From Lentzea waywayandensis (GTDB lineage: Bacteria > Actinomycetota > Actinomycetes > Mycobacteriales > Pseudonocardiaceae), in assembly GCF_900115955.1 (NCBI RefSeq), contig NZ_FOYL01000019.1:64001-128000 (forward strand): 64,000 nucleotides of DNA, read 5' to 3'. The notes below the pieces were generated by a model that did no database searches, had not been told where the DNA came from, and saw only the letters and a program-made list of their open reading frames with translations. The translations under genes and the position numbers were made by a program. Positions within the stretch are counted from its first letter, which is position 1; each line of letters begins with the position of its first letter. Of this stretch, positions 16,879 through 24,093 are shown piece by piece.

Positions 16879-16980
16879 ATGGGCTCGGTCATCAAGAAGC
16901 GCCGCAAGCGCATGTCGAAGAAGAAGCACCGCAAGCTGCTGCGCAAGACCAGGGTCCAGCGCAGGAAGCGCGGCAAGTAA
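16879..16980 (+). CDS. small ribosomal protein bS22 (AURKAIP1/COX24 domain)
   Basis: A 33-residue, extremely basic protein (MGSVIKKRRKRMSKKKHR and on to VQRRKRGK). It matches the short ribosomal protein described in the M. smegmatis 30S subunit and annotated as AURKAIP1/COX24 domain protein (Rv0500B position). Its location between the excisionase-like HTH gene and the galE-like gene is the conserved one. GCTAAGGA precedes the ATG. A strong GC-rich terminator follows within 20 bases. It is easily missed because of its length. Confidence 0.9.
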   Translation: MGSVIKKRRKRMSKKKHRKLLRKTRVQRRKRGK

Positions 16981-16996
16981 GCCCGCATGCGCTCTG

Positions 16997-17040
16997 CCGC
17001 CGCCGGTCTCCTCACGGAGGCCGGCGGCGGTTGCGTTTCT
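16997..17040 (+). terminator. terminator after bS22
   Basis: CCGCCGCCGG (16997-17006) pairs exactly with CCGGCGGCGG (17021-17030); the loop itself can form CCTC/GAGG. TTGCGTTTCT follows. Confidence 0.85.
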
Positions 17041-17256
17041 CCGGCCCGCACAGGGGTACTCACCTGGGTGCTTGCACCGGCACGGATATCACTCACTGAG
17101 ACGAACCGCGGGAAACACGGGAACGGTCGCCGCCGTTCGGGTGATTAGCCGGTAAAGCCTGCGTGACCTGCGTCAAGACGGCGTTCCGGCCCCCTGCGGT
17201 TCTCTATTCGGTCTGTAGCATCGACCAATCGCACCACCCTTCGTGCTTGGAGTCGC

Positions 17257-18294
17257 ATGACGCCCAAGGTCGTCCTCGTCACCGGAGTCAGCCGCTTCCT
17301 CGGCGGCCACCTCGCCGCGCGCTTCGCCGCGAACCCGGACATCGAGCGCGTGCTCGGTGTGGACACCGAACCGCCGCCGCGCGATCTGCTGCGCCGCATG
17401 GGCAGGGCCGAGTTCGTGCGGGCCGACATCCGCAACCCGCTGATCAGCAAGGTCATCTCCACCGCGAACGTGGACACGGTCGTGCACGCCTCCGTCACCG
17501 CGAACCCGGCCGGGCCCACCGGCCGCACGGTGATGAAGGAGATGAACGTCATCGGCACCATGCAGCTGCTGGCCGCGTGCCAGAAGTCGCCCAAGGTGCA
17601 GAAGCTCGTCGTGAAGTCCACCAGCGCCGTCTACGGGTCCAGCAGCCGCGATCCGGCGGTGTTCACCGAGGACATGGGCCCCAAGGACCTGCCGTCGTCC
17701 GGCTACGCCAAGGACGCGGTCGAGGTCGAGGGGTACGTGCGCGGGTTCGGCCGCCGCAGGCCGGACGTGAACGTCACCACGCTGCGCTTCACGAACTTCA
17801 TCGGCCCGCGCATCGACACGGTGCTGACGCGCTACTTCGCCCTTCCGGTCGTGCCCACCGTTCTGGGCTACGACGCTCGTGTGCAGCTGTTGCACTCCGA
17901 GGACGCCCTGGCGGTCCTGGAGCGCGCGACGATGCACGACCTGCCCGGTGTGTTCAACGTGGGCGGCGACGGCGTGCTGCTGCTGTCGCAGGCGATTCGG
18001 CGGGCGGGCAGGCTGAACCTGCCGGTGCCCAGCATGGCCGTGCCCACGGTCGGTGGCTTCTTCCGGAGCGCCCGGCTCGTCGACTTCTCGCCGGACCAGA
18101 TGAGGTTCCTCAACTGGGGGCGCGTGGTCGACACCACCCTGCTGAAGAAGGAATTCGGGTTCACGCCGCGGTGGACCACGCAGCAGGCGTTCGACGACTA
18201 CGTGAACGGCCGAGGTCTGAAGCCGCTCATCGACCCGGAGACGGTCGAAGCCGCGGAGCGGGGAATCCTCGACGCGGCCGCCCGTTTCCGCTGA
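17257..18294 (+). CDS. NAD-dependent epimerase/dehydratase family protein (GalE2-like)
   Basis: A 345-residue extended SDR protein, positional equivalent of Rv0501 (galE2). The N-terminal Rossmann segment VVLVTGVSRFLGGHLAARF has Arg where the second glycine of the TGxxGxxG motif normally lies. The strand-4 segment KLVVKSTSAVYGSS is clear, but the tyrosine-lysine pair reads SGYAKDAVEVEGY, so Lys is two, not four, residues after Tyr. This suggests an altered or lost epimerase chemistry despite a preserved fold. The start is ATG after a 276-base spacer. Substrate is unknown. Confidence 0.85.
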   Translation: MTPKVVLVTGVSRFLGGHLAARFAANPDIERVLGVDTEPPPRDLLRRMGRAEFVRADIRNPLISKVISTANVDTVVHASVTANPAGPTGRTVMKEMNVIGTMQLLAACQKSPKVQKLVVKSTSAVYGSSSRDPAVFTEDMGPKDLPSSGYAKDAVEVEGYVRGFGRRRPDVNVTTLRFTNFIGPRIDTVLTRYFALPVVPTVLGYDARVQLLHSEDALAVLERATMHDLPGVFNVGGDGVLLLSQAIRRAGRLNLPVPSMAVPTVGGFFRSARLVDFSPDQMRFLNWGRVVDTTLLKKEFGFTPRWTTQQAFDDYVNGRGLKPLIDPETVEAAERGILDAAARFR

Positions 18295-18310
18295 TCTTTG
18301 CTTTGAGGAG

Positions 18311-19270
18311 ATGAACGCAGTGGCAGGAGCACGCGTTATCCCGCTGCACGACCCGGAACGCGACGCCGCGCGCAGAGCGCGCCACGTCGAGGTGGTTCCC
18401 GAGCCAGAGCAGCAGCAGCCCGAGACATCGGACTGGGAACGCAGGCTCGCCGACCTGCTGTCGTTCGCCCGCAGGCGGATCGCGGGCGACTACCAGATCG
18501 ACGAGTTCGGGTTCGACCGCGACCTCACCGAGAACGTGCTGATGCCGCCGCTGAAGCCGTTGTACGAGAAGTGGTTCCGCGTCGAGACCATCGGCCTGAA
18601 CAACATCCCGCTGGCCGGCGGCGCGCTGATCGTGGCGAACCACTCCGGGACGTTGCCGCTGGACGCCCTGATGACGTCGTACGGCATCGCGGCCGAGCAC
18701 CCGGCGCACCGGTCTCTGCGCGGGCTCGGCGCCGACCTGGTGTTCCGCACGCCGCTGCTCGGCGCGATCGCCCGCAAGGGCGGCCAGACCCTCGCGTGCA
18801 ACGCGGACGCCGAACGGCTGCTGTCCTCCGGTGAGCTCGTCGGCGTGTGGCCGGAGGGCTTCAAGGGCGTCGGCAAGCCGTTCAAGGACCGCTACAAGCT
18901 TCAGCGCTTCGGCCGCGGTGGCTTCGTGTCGGCGGCGCTGAAGACCGGTGTGCCGATCATCCCGTGCTCGATCGTCGGGGCCGAGGAGATCTACCCGATG
19001 ATCGGCGACATCAAGGCCCTCGCGCGGCTGTTCGGCTTCCCGTACTTCCCGGTGACGCCGTTCTTCCCGCTGCTCGGCCCGCTCGGGGCGATCCCGCTGC
19101 CGTCGAAGTGGTACATCGAGTTCGGCGAGCCGATCCAGACGGACGTGTTCGGCGAGAACGCGGCCGACGACCCGATGCTCGTGTTCAACCTCACCGACCA
19201 GGTGCGGGAGACGATCCAGCAGACCCTCTACCGGCTGCTCACCCAGCGTCGGAACGTGTTCCTCGGCTGA
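18311..19270 (+). CDS. 1-acyl-glycerol-3-phosphate acyltransferase family (PlsC-like)
   Basis: A 319-residue PlsC-type acyltransferase acting at the membrane on lysophospholipid or a related acceptor. HX4D appears as NHSGTLPLD, followed by the WPEGFKGVGKPFKDRYKL block, and VPIIPCSIVGAEEIYPMIG. A charged, disordered N-terminus precedes the domain (1-60). It is equivalent to Rv0502. It begins 16 bases after the galE-like gene and is probably co-transcribed. Its 3' end overlaps the convergent P450-like/PEP-mutase gene by 32 bases. Confidence 0.9.
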   Translation: MNAVAGARVIPLHDPERDAARRARHVEVVPEPEQQQPETSDWERRLADLLSFARRRIAGDYQIDEFGFDRDLTENVLMPPLKPLYEKWFRVETIGLNNIPLAGGALIVANHSGTLPLDALMTSYGIAAEHPAHRSLRGLGADLVFRTPLLGAIARKGGQTLACNADAERLLSSGELVGVWPEGFKGVGKPFKDRYKLQRFGRGGFVSAALKTGVPIIPCSIVGAEEIYPMIGDIKALARLFGFPYFPVTPFFPLLGPLGAIPLPSKWYIEFGEPIQTDVFGENAADDPMLVFNLTDQVRETIQQTLYRLLTQRRNVFLG

Positions 19271-20516
19271 TCAGGTCCTGGACCTGGTCGTAGCTGAACG
19301 ACCGTGAGGCGGGCTTACCGTCGCGCACTGCTTCGGCAGTCGCGACGGTGTGGTGCAGGGCCGCCCTGAACAGCAGCGAGCCGGTGCTGATCCGCTTCAC
19401 CCCGAGGTCTCCGAGTTCCTTCGGCGTGCGTTGCTGGGCCAGCACGTTCAACGGGGCGAGCGCCGCCAGCCTCTCGATGTCCCTGGGCTCGGTCAGGCCC
19501 GCCACGAAGATCCCGTCCGCGCCGGCGTCGACGTAGCGGCGGGCCCGGTCCTCGGTCTCCTCCAGCGCCACGCCCTGCCAGTGGGTGTCGATGCGGGCGT
19601 TGAGGAAGACGCCCGGCGCGCGTCCCTTCACGGCCGCGATGAGTTCTGCCTGCTCCTGCGGGGTGGCGAGGCCGTGCGGGCGGCCGTCCTCCAGGTTCAC
19701 CCCTGCCACGCCGAGGCCCGCCACGAGCTCGGCCACCTCCGCCGGTGCCTTGCCGAAACCCGACTCCAGGTCCGCGGTGACCGGGCACGGCAGGGTGCTC
19801 AGGAGCCTGGCCAGTGCCGTCGCCTGGTCGCCGGCCAGTCCCATGCCGTCCGGGATGCCGTGCGCTGCCGCGACGCCGAGGCTCGTCGTGCCGATCGCCG
19901 TGAAGCCCGCCGCGTGCAGGGCCGTGGCGGAGGCGTAGTCCCAGGCGTTCGGGAGGATCAGCGGCTCGTCCTGGTGGTGCATGGCCCTGAACGCCATGTT
20001 CTTGGCGATCCGGGTGGCCAGGTGCCGGCCGGGGCAGGCGTGCGGGCCGTGGCCGAACGGGTGGTCGTCGAGGCCGACCTCGATCGTGCCGGTCTCCGCT
20101 GCCCTGCGGGTGATCGGGACCGGTGGGGCCTGGTTGCCGGTGCGCAGGTGCTCGGCCAGCGCGTTCGTGGCCGCCCACGCCTGGACGAGCAGGCCGATCC
20201 TCGCCGCGGACTCCTCGTCGTGGGCGGTGGCCAGGCGTTCCACGGCTGCGTCGGCCTCCGCGGTGATCGGCTCGTGCGGCTGGTAGCAGGGGGCGATCCT
20301 GGCGATGTCGTCGAGCGAGCCCGGGAGGCCCAGAGCGGTGGCCAGCTCGTCGAGCGTGGTGGCGTCGACGTTGTCGAGGAGCCTGGTCGTGAGCGCACGC
20401 CTGCGGGTGTGGTCCGGGCCGTTGCTGAAGCGGACGACGGTGGCGCGCAGCCACACCACGCCCCTGTCGCCGCTGAGGACGGCCGGTACGGGGAGGTTCA
20501 GCAGCTCTTCGGTCAT
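19239..20516 (-). CDS. fusion of a minimal cytochrome P450-like domain and an isocitrate lyase/PEP mutase domain
   Basis: A 425-residue single reading frame with two unlike parts. Residues 1-170 look like a shortened P450: a C-helix-like SNGPDHTRRRALTTRLLD, an I-helix-like ARIGLLVQAWAATN, and the heme loop HPFGHGPHACPGRH with cysteine 161 (F-G-x-G-x-H-x-C-x-G). About 200 residues of a normal P450, including a clear ExxR, are missing. From about residue 172 a complete ICL/PEPM barrel follows: LILPNAWDYASA, TADLESGFGKAPAEV, GVAGVNLED, FLNARIDTHW. ATG 20516 faces the ArsR gene across a 66-base palindromic gap. Whether heme is bound is not known. Confidence 0.8.
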   Translation of the reverse strand: MTEELLNLPVPAVLSGDRGVVWLRATVVRFSNGPDHTRRRALTTRLLDNVDATTLDELATALGLPGSLDDIARIAPCYQPHEPITAEADAAVERLATAHDEESAARIGLLVQAWAATNALAEHLRTGNQAPPVPITRRAAETGTIEVGLDDHPFGHGPHACPGRHLATRIAKNMAFRAMHHQDEPLILPNAWDYASATALHAAGFTAIGTTSLGVAAAHGIPDGMGLAGDQATALARLLSTLPCPVTADLESGFGKAPAEVAELVAGLGVAGVNLEDGRPHGLATPQEQAELIAAVKGRAPGVFLNARIDTHWQGVALEETEDRARRYVDAGADGIFVAGLTEPRDIERLAALAPLNVLAQQRTPKELGDLGVKRISTGSLLFRAALHHTVATAEAVRDGKPASRSFSYDQVQDLISRGTRSDAG

Positions 20517-20532
20517 GGTGCCGACGCTAGGG

Positions 20533-20566
20533 CCGGGACGCTTCGGTGCGGGCCGAAGCGTCCCGG
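20533..20566. promoter_or_regulatory. palindromic operator in the divergent promoter
   Basis: CCGGGACGCTTCGG (20533-20546) and CCGAAGCGTCCCGG (20553-20566) are exact inverse complements separated by 6 bases. It lies midway between the starts at 20516 (minus) and 20583 (plus), the classic position for an ArsR-type repressor controlling itself and its divergent neighbour. Confidence 0.7.
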
Positions 20567-20582
20567 TCGCAGAATGGGGTTC

Positions 20583-21233
20583 ATGGAGGGACTTGCGCAG
20601 GTTGCCGGGCTGCTCGCGGACCGGACGCGGGCGGCGTTCTGCGGGGCTCTGCTGGACGGACGGGCCTGGACGGCGCGGGAGCTGGCCGTGCACGCCGGGG
20701 TGGCCGCTTCGACCGCCAGCGAGCACCTGACCCGGCTGGTCGAAGGTGGCCTGCTGGTCGAGCACCGGCAGGGCCGGCACCGGTACGTGGCGTTGGCCGG
20801 GCCGCACGTCGCGGAGCTGCTGGAGAGCATGGCCGCGTTCGCCGGGCCTGATGCGCGGCCTCGCTCGCTGCGGGCCTCGTCCGCCTCGGAGGCGATGGCG
20901 CGCGGCCGGACCTGCTACGACCACCTGGCGGGGCAGCTCGGGATCACGTTGAAGTCAGGGCTGGTGGGGCTGGGTGTGGTGACGGCCGAGCTCGCCGTCA
21001 CCGAGCCGGGGATGGTGTGGCTGAAGGAACTCGGGTTCGAGCCCTCCCAGCGCCAGGTCAGCCGGGCCTGCCTGGACTGGACCGAGCGCGTGCCGCACCT
21101 CGCCGGTGCGGCCGGGGCCCATCTGTGCCGGGTGTTCTTCGAACGCGGGTGGGTGCGCCGGATCGGGTCCGGGCGTGCCGTCGTTCTCGCTCCCGCCGGC
21201 GAGCAGGCGTGGCGGGAACTGGGGATCGTCTGA
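20583..21233 (+). CDS. ArsR-type winged-helix transcriptional regulator
   Basis: A 216-residue regulator. The N-terminal ArsR-like wHTH (about 5-80) reads AQVAGLLADRTRAAFCGALL ... ELAVHAGVAASTASEHLTRLVEGGLLVEHRQGRHRYVAL. The extended C-terminal half (about 100-216) contains TCYDHLAGQLG and a final winged-type segment, a layout seen in larger ArsR proteins without obvious metal Cys clusters. ATG 20583 is chosen by family length; a much longer in-frame extension upstream would run through the divergent gene. It probably represses the P450-like/PEP-mutase gene via the palindrome between them. Confidence 0.85.
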   Translation: MEGLAQVAGLLADRTRAAFCGALLDGRAWTARELAVHAGVAASTASEHLTRLVEGGLLVEHRQGRHRYVALAGPHVAELLESMAAFAGPDARPRSLRASSASEAMARGRTCYDHLAGQLGITLKSGLVGLGVVTAELAVTEPGMVWLKELGFEPSQRQVSRACLDWTERVPHLAGAAGAHLCRVFFERGWVRRIGSGRAVVLAPAGEQAWRELGIV

Positions 21234-21237
21234 CCCG

Positions 21238-22134
21238 CTACTTCACCCGGCGGCGGTAGGCCATCGTGGCTGCCACGGCTCCGGCCAGGGCGCCGGCGCC
21301 CAGCACCGACGGGACACCGATCTTCGCCGCCTTGCGGCCGGTGCGGAAGTCGCGGATCTCCCAGCCCTTGCGGCGGGAGACCTCACGCAGTTGCGAGTCC
21401 GGGTTCACGGCCACGGCGGTGCCCACGACGGAGAGCATCGGGACGTCGTTGGACGAGTCCGAGTAGGCGGTGCAGCGGCGCAGGTCGAGGCCTTCCTTGG
21501 CGGCCAGCGAGCGGACGGCCTGCGCCTTGGCCTTGCCGTGCAGGAGGTCGCCCACCAGACGGCCCGTGTAGACGCCGTTCGTCGACTCGGAGACCGTGCC
21601 GAGGGCACCGGTCAGGCCCAGTCGGCGCGCGATGATCTGGGCGAGCTCCACCGGGGTCGCGGTGACCAGCCAGACGCGCTGACCTGCGTCGAGGTGCATC
21701 TGGGCGAGGGCCTGGGTGCCCTTCCAGATGCGGTCGGCCATCAGCTCGTCGTAGATCTCCTCGCCCAGCGAGACCAGTTCGGCGACGCTGCGGCCCGCCA
21801 CGAAGGAGAGGGCCTGCTCGCGGGAGGCCTTGACCGACTCCGGGTCCTCGCGGCCGCCCACCCGGAACTTCATCTGCTGCCAGACGAAGCCCGCCAGGTC
21901 GGAGGACGAGAAGTACTTGCGCGCGGCCAGGCCACGGGCGAAGTGGAAGATCGACGCGCCCATCATCATCGTGTTGTCCACGTCGAAGAAGGCCGCTGCC
22001 GTCAGGTCCGGCGGGACCGTCAGTGACGCTTCGAGCTCTGGCGCCATTGCGGCAGCCTGGATCGCGGCGTCTGCCGATGCCTCGCCGGCTAGTTGGGCCA
22101 GCCGGTCGCTCTCCACGTCACGCTTGCCTGCCAT
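21238..22134 (-). CDS. HAD-IB family phosphatase (SerB1-like)
   Basis: A 298-residue HAD hydrolase of subfamily IB. Motif I is AAFFDVDNTMM (DxDxT), motif II lies in WLVTATPVELAQIIARRL, and motif III/IV is KAKAQAVRSL ... AYSDSSNDVPMLSVVG. The C-terminus has a short hydrophobic segment (VPSVLGAGALAGAVAATM) and a basic end, suggesting membrane association. ATG 22134 fits the family's start. Equivalent to Rv0505c. Phosphoserine or a lysophospholipid-type phosphate could be the substrate. It lies 41 bases downstream of the DUF5667 gene. Confidence 0.9.
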   Translation of the reverse strand: MAGKRDVESDRLAQLAGEASADAAIQAAAMAPELEASLTVPPDLTAAAFFDVDNTMMMGASIFHFARGLAARKYFSSSDLAGFVWQQMKFRVGGREDPESVKASREQALSFVAGRSVAELVSLGEEIYDELMADRIWKGTQALAQMHLDAGQRVWLVTATPVELAQIIARRLGLTGALGTVSESTNGVYTGRLVGDLLHGKAKAQAVRSLAAKEGLDLRRCTAYSDSSNDVPMLSVVGTAVAVNPDSQLREVSRRKGWEIRDFRTGRKAAKIGVPSVLGAGALAGAVAATMAYRRRVK

Positions 22135-22175
22135 GTCGCAAGCGTAGCGATCAGGTTCGTCGGAAAGCGCTCGAC

Positions 22176-23252
22176 TCAGCCGAAGCTGATGCCGGGGAGC
22201 AGCGGAAGCGAGATGCTCGGCAGCGGGAGTGGCAGGGGAATCGTGATTCCGGGCTTGCCGGTCGAGGGCTGGGGGGAGGTACCCGGCTTGGAGGTCTGCG
22301 GGTTCGACGTGCCCGGCGCCACCGACTGGGTGGGCTGCACCGGCGGGGCCACCGATCCGGACGGCGTGGGCAGGCCGGACGGGGTCGGCTGGACCGAGGA
22401 CGGCTGGCGGCCCGACGAGGAGTTCGGGTCGGTGACGGCCGCGGCGCACTCGTCCTTGGCCGGCAGTGGTCCGAGCGGGTCGGAGGAACCGCTGGTCACG
22501 GCGTCGCACCCGGCGCGGGCGGCCAGGTCGTGGGCTCGCTGGGCGATGCTCGCCAGCAGCCACATCGTCGTGTCGGCGTGGGCACCGGCGTCACCCGGCA
22601 GGCGGGGCCGCAGCGTGCCGATCTTCACGTACTGGGCGAGTGCCCAGTCGCGGAGCGCGGGCAGGGCGGTCTCGTCGGACGAGGTCGCGTAGGTGGTGAG
22701 CTGGCGGGCGCCCTCGACCGCGTCGGCGTCCAGGTCGGACAGCGCGGTGAGCTGCGCTTCCGGGGTCGAGGAGCGGTCGGCCAGGGTCTCCATCTCGGTG
22801 ACCCGGGACGCGGCGAACTCCAGGTGCTTGAGGGCGCGGTCCTGGTCGTCGAAGGTCAGGCCCAGCGACGCGCTTTCGGTGGTGCGCTTGATGCCGTAGA
22901 GCGGGTCTCCCGGGAGCGCGTCACGGCTGAGCAGCACACTCATGCCGGCGAGTGACAACAGCAAGCAGAGGACCGCGGCTGCTGCGACTGCTAACCGTGC
23001 GCGCGCTCCCACCCGTCTTACCGACGCGAGCTCCAATGGCTTCTCGGGTGGGGGCGCGGTGAGGACGCGCTGTTTCATCCGTTCGCGCGCCTCGGCGTCC
23101 GGGCCGACGTCCATCCGCCGGAGGAGTTCGACGATCGCGAGGTCCTCAGCGAGGTCGTCGTTGCCTACCGGCTGTGGGCCGCCTTCAACGGCACGCGCGA
23201 ATCGCTCGTGCTCCGTGTGCCGCCACCGCGGTGTTCTTCCCTTGCCGTCCAT
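22176..23252 (-). CDS. DUF5667 membrane protein, possible anti-sigma factor
   Basis: A 358-residue protein encoded directly after the sigma gene. Residues 1-80 are cytoplasmic with helical segments (HERFARAVEGG, LAIVELLRRM), one transmembrane helix spans about 86-109 (LAVAAAAVLCLLLSLAGMSV), DUF5667 follows (about 112-200, GDPLYGIKRTTESASL), and the tail is Pro/Ser/Thr-rich and probably extracytoplasmic. In Streptomyces the gene after bldN encodes the anti-sigma factor RsbN; the same role is inferred here. ATG 23252 is preferred; a TTG at 23306 abutting the sigma stop is an alternative. Confidence 0.75.
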   Translation of the reverse strand: MDGKGRTPRWRHTEHERFARAVEGGPQPVGNDDLAEDLAIVELLRRMDVGPDAEARERMKQRVLTAPPPEKPLELASVRRVGARARLAVAAAAVLCLLLSLAGMSVLLSRDALPGDPLYGIKRTTESASLGLTFDDQDRALKHLEFAASRVTEMETLADRSSTPEAQLTALSDLDADAVEGARQLTTYATSSDETALPALRDWALAQYVKIGTLRPRLPGDAGAHADTTMWLLASIAQRAHDLAARAGCDAVTSGSSDPLGPLPAKDECAAAVTDPNSSSGRQPSSVQPTPSGLPTPSGSVAPPVQPTQSVAPGTSNPQTSKPGTSPQPSTGKPGITIPLPLPLPSISLPLLPGISFG

Positions 23253-23306
23253 CTCAGCCCGAGTAACGAAGTTGATCTGCTTTGGGTTACGCGTCTGCGA
23301 TCGCAA

Positions 23307-23927
23307 TCACCGCAACCACGACGGGAGGATCTGTGCGAGCCGCCTCACGGCTCGGTGTTGGAGCGCCTTCACGGCGCCCTCGTTGCGGTCCATGATCTGC
23401 GCGACCTCGGACACCGACTTGCCCTCGATGAACCTCAGCACGATGCAGTCGCGCTGATCGTCGCCCAACTGTGAGACGCATCGGAGCAGCTCCGCGTTGG
23501 TCGCCTCGGTCATGACCTCCTGCTCGGGGCCGCTCGTCTCCTCGCGGTTGTCCTGGAGCTCGGCGGTCGTGACCTCGAGCCGGTAGCGGCTCGACTTCAC
23601 GTGGTCGAACACGATGTTGCGGGCGATCGTGACGAACCACGCCCCGACATCACGGCCCTGGTAGCTGACCGAACCGATGCTCCGCAGCGCTCTGAGGAAG
23701 GTCTCGCTCGTCACGTCCTCGGCGAACGCGCGATCGCCGCCCACCCGGAAGAGGACATAGCGGAACACCATGTCGACGTAGTTGTCGTACAGCACTCCGA
23801 ACGCCTCGGTGTCACCCTCTTGGGCGGCCTTGACGAGCTGCCACGGCTCGTCGGCGGCGTTGTCGTGCTGACCCCCCGTCATGGTTCGGGTGGTCCTGAT
23901 CGTGTTCGGTCGTGCCCGCGCGGTCAT
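23307..23927 (-). CDS. ECF RNA polymerase sigma factor, BldN type
   Basis: A 206-residue sigma-70 family protein. Region 2 (about 30-100) contains FGVLYDNYVDMVFRYVLFRV and AEDVTSETFLRALRSI; region 4 (about 140-200) contains RDCIVLRFIEGKSVSEVAQIMDRNEGAVKALQHRAVRRL. This wording is close to Streptomyces BldN, which drives aerial-growth genes. GGAGGT stands 11 bases before the ATG at 23927; an inner ATG at 23882 is possible. The promoter region is shared with the divergent acyl-CoA ligase. Confidence 0.88.
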   Translation of the reverse strand: MTARARPNTIRTTRTMTGGQHDNAADEPWQLVKAAQEGDTEAFGVLYDNYVDMVFRYVLFRVGGDRAFAEDVTSETFLRALRSIGSVSYQGRDVGAWFVTIARNIVFDHVKSSRYRLEVTTAELQDNREETSGPEQEVMTEATNAELLRCVSQLGDDQRDCIVLRFIEGKSVSEVAQIMDRNEGAVKALQHRAVRRLAQILPSWLR

Positions 23928-24093
23928 CGGCTCGCGGCACCTCCACAGAGTCGCCGTGGCGGCAGCATACGTGTTGTTACTCCGTAGTAGGTAGCGGACG
24001 GTGTTCTGTGGAGGAGACGAGCCAACCGTGACTTCATGACGCCCGTCACGCGTGGAAGACTGCTCGAAGCGTCCAGTTGTTCATGAGGAGGCC

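Noticed and set aside
19350..20582. A 411-codon N-terminal extension of the ArsR regulator
   Set aside because: It is the antisense of the P450-like/PEP-mutase gene and would cross the divergent palindrome.
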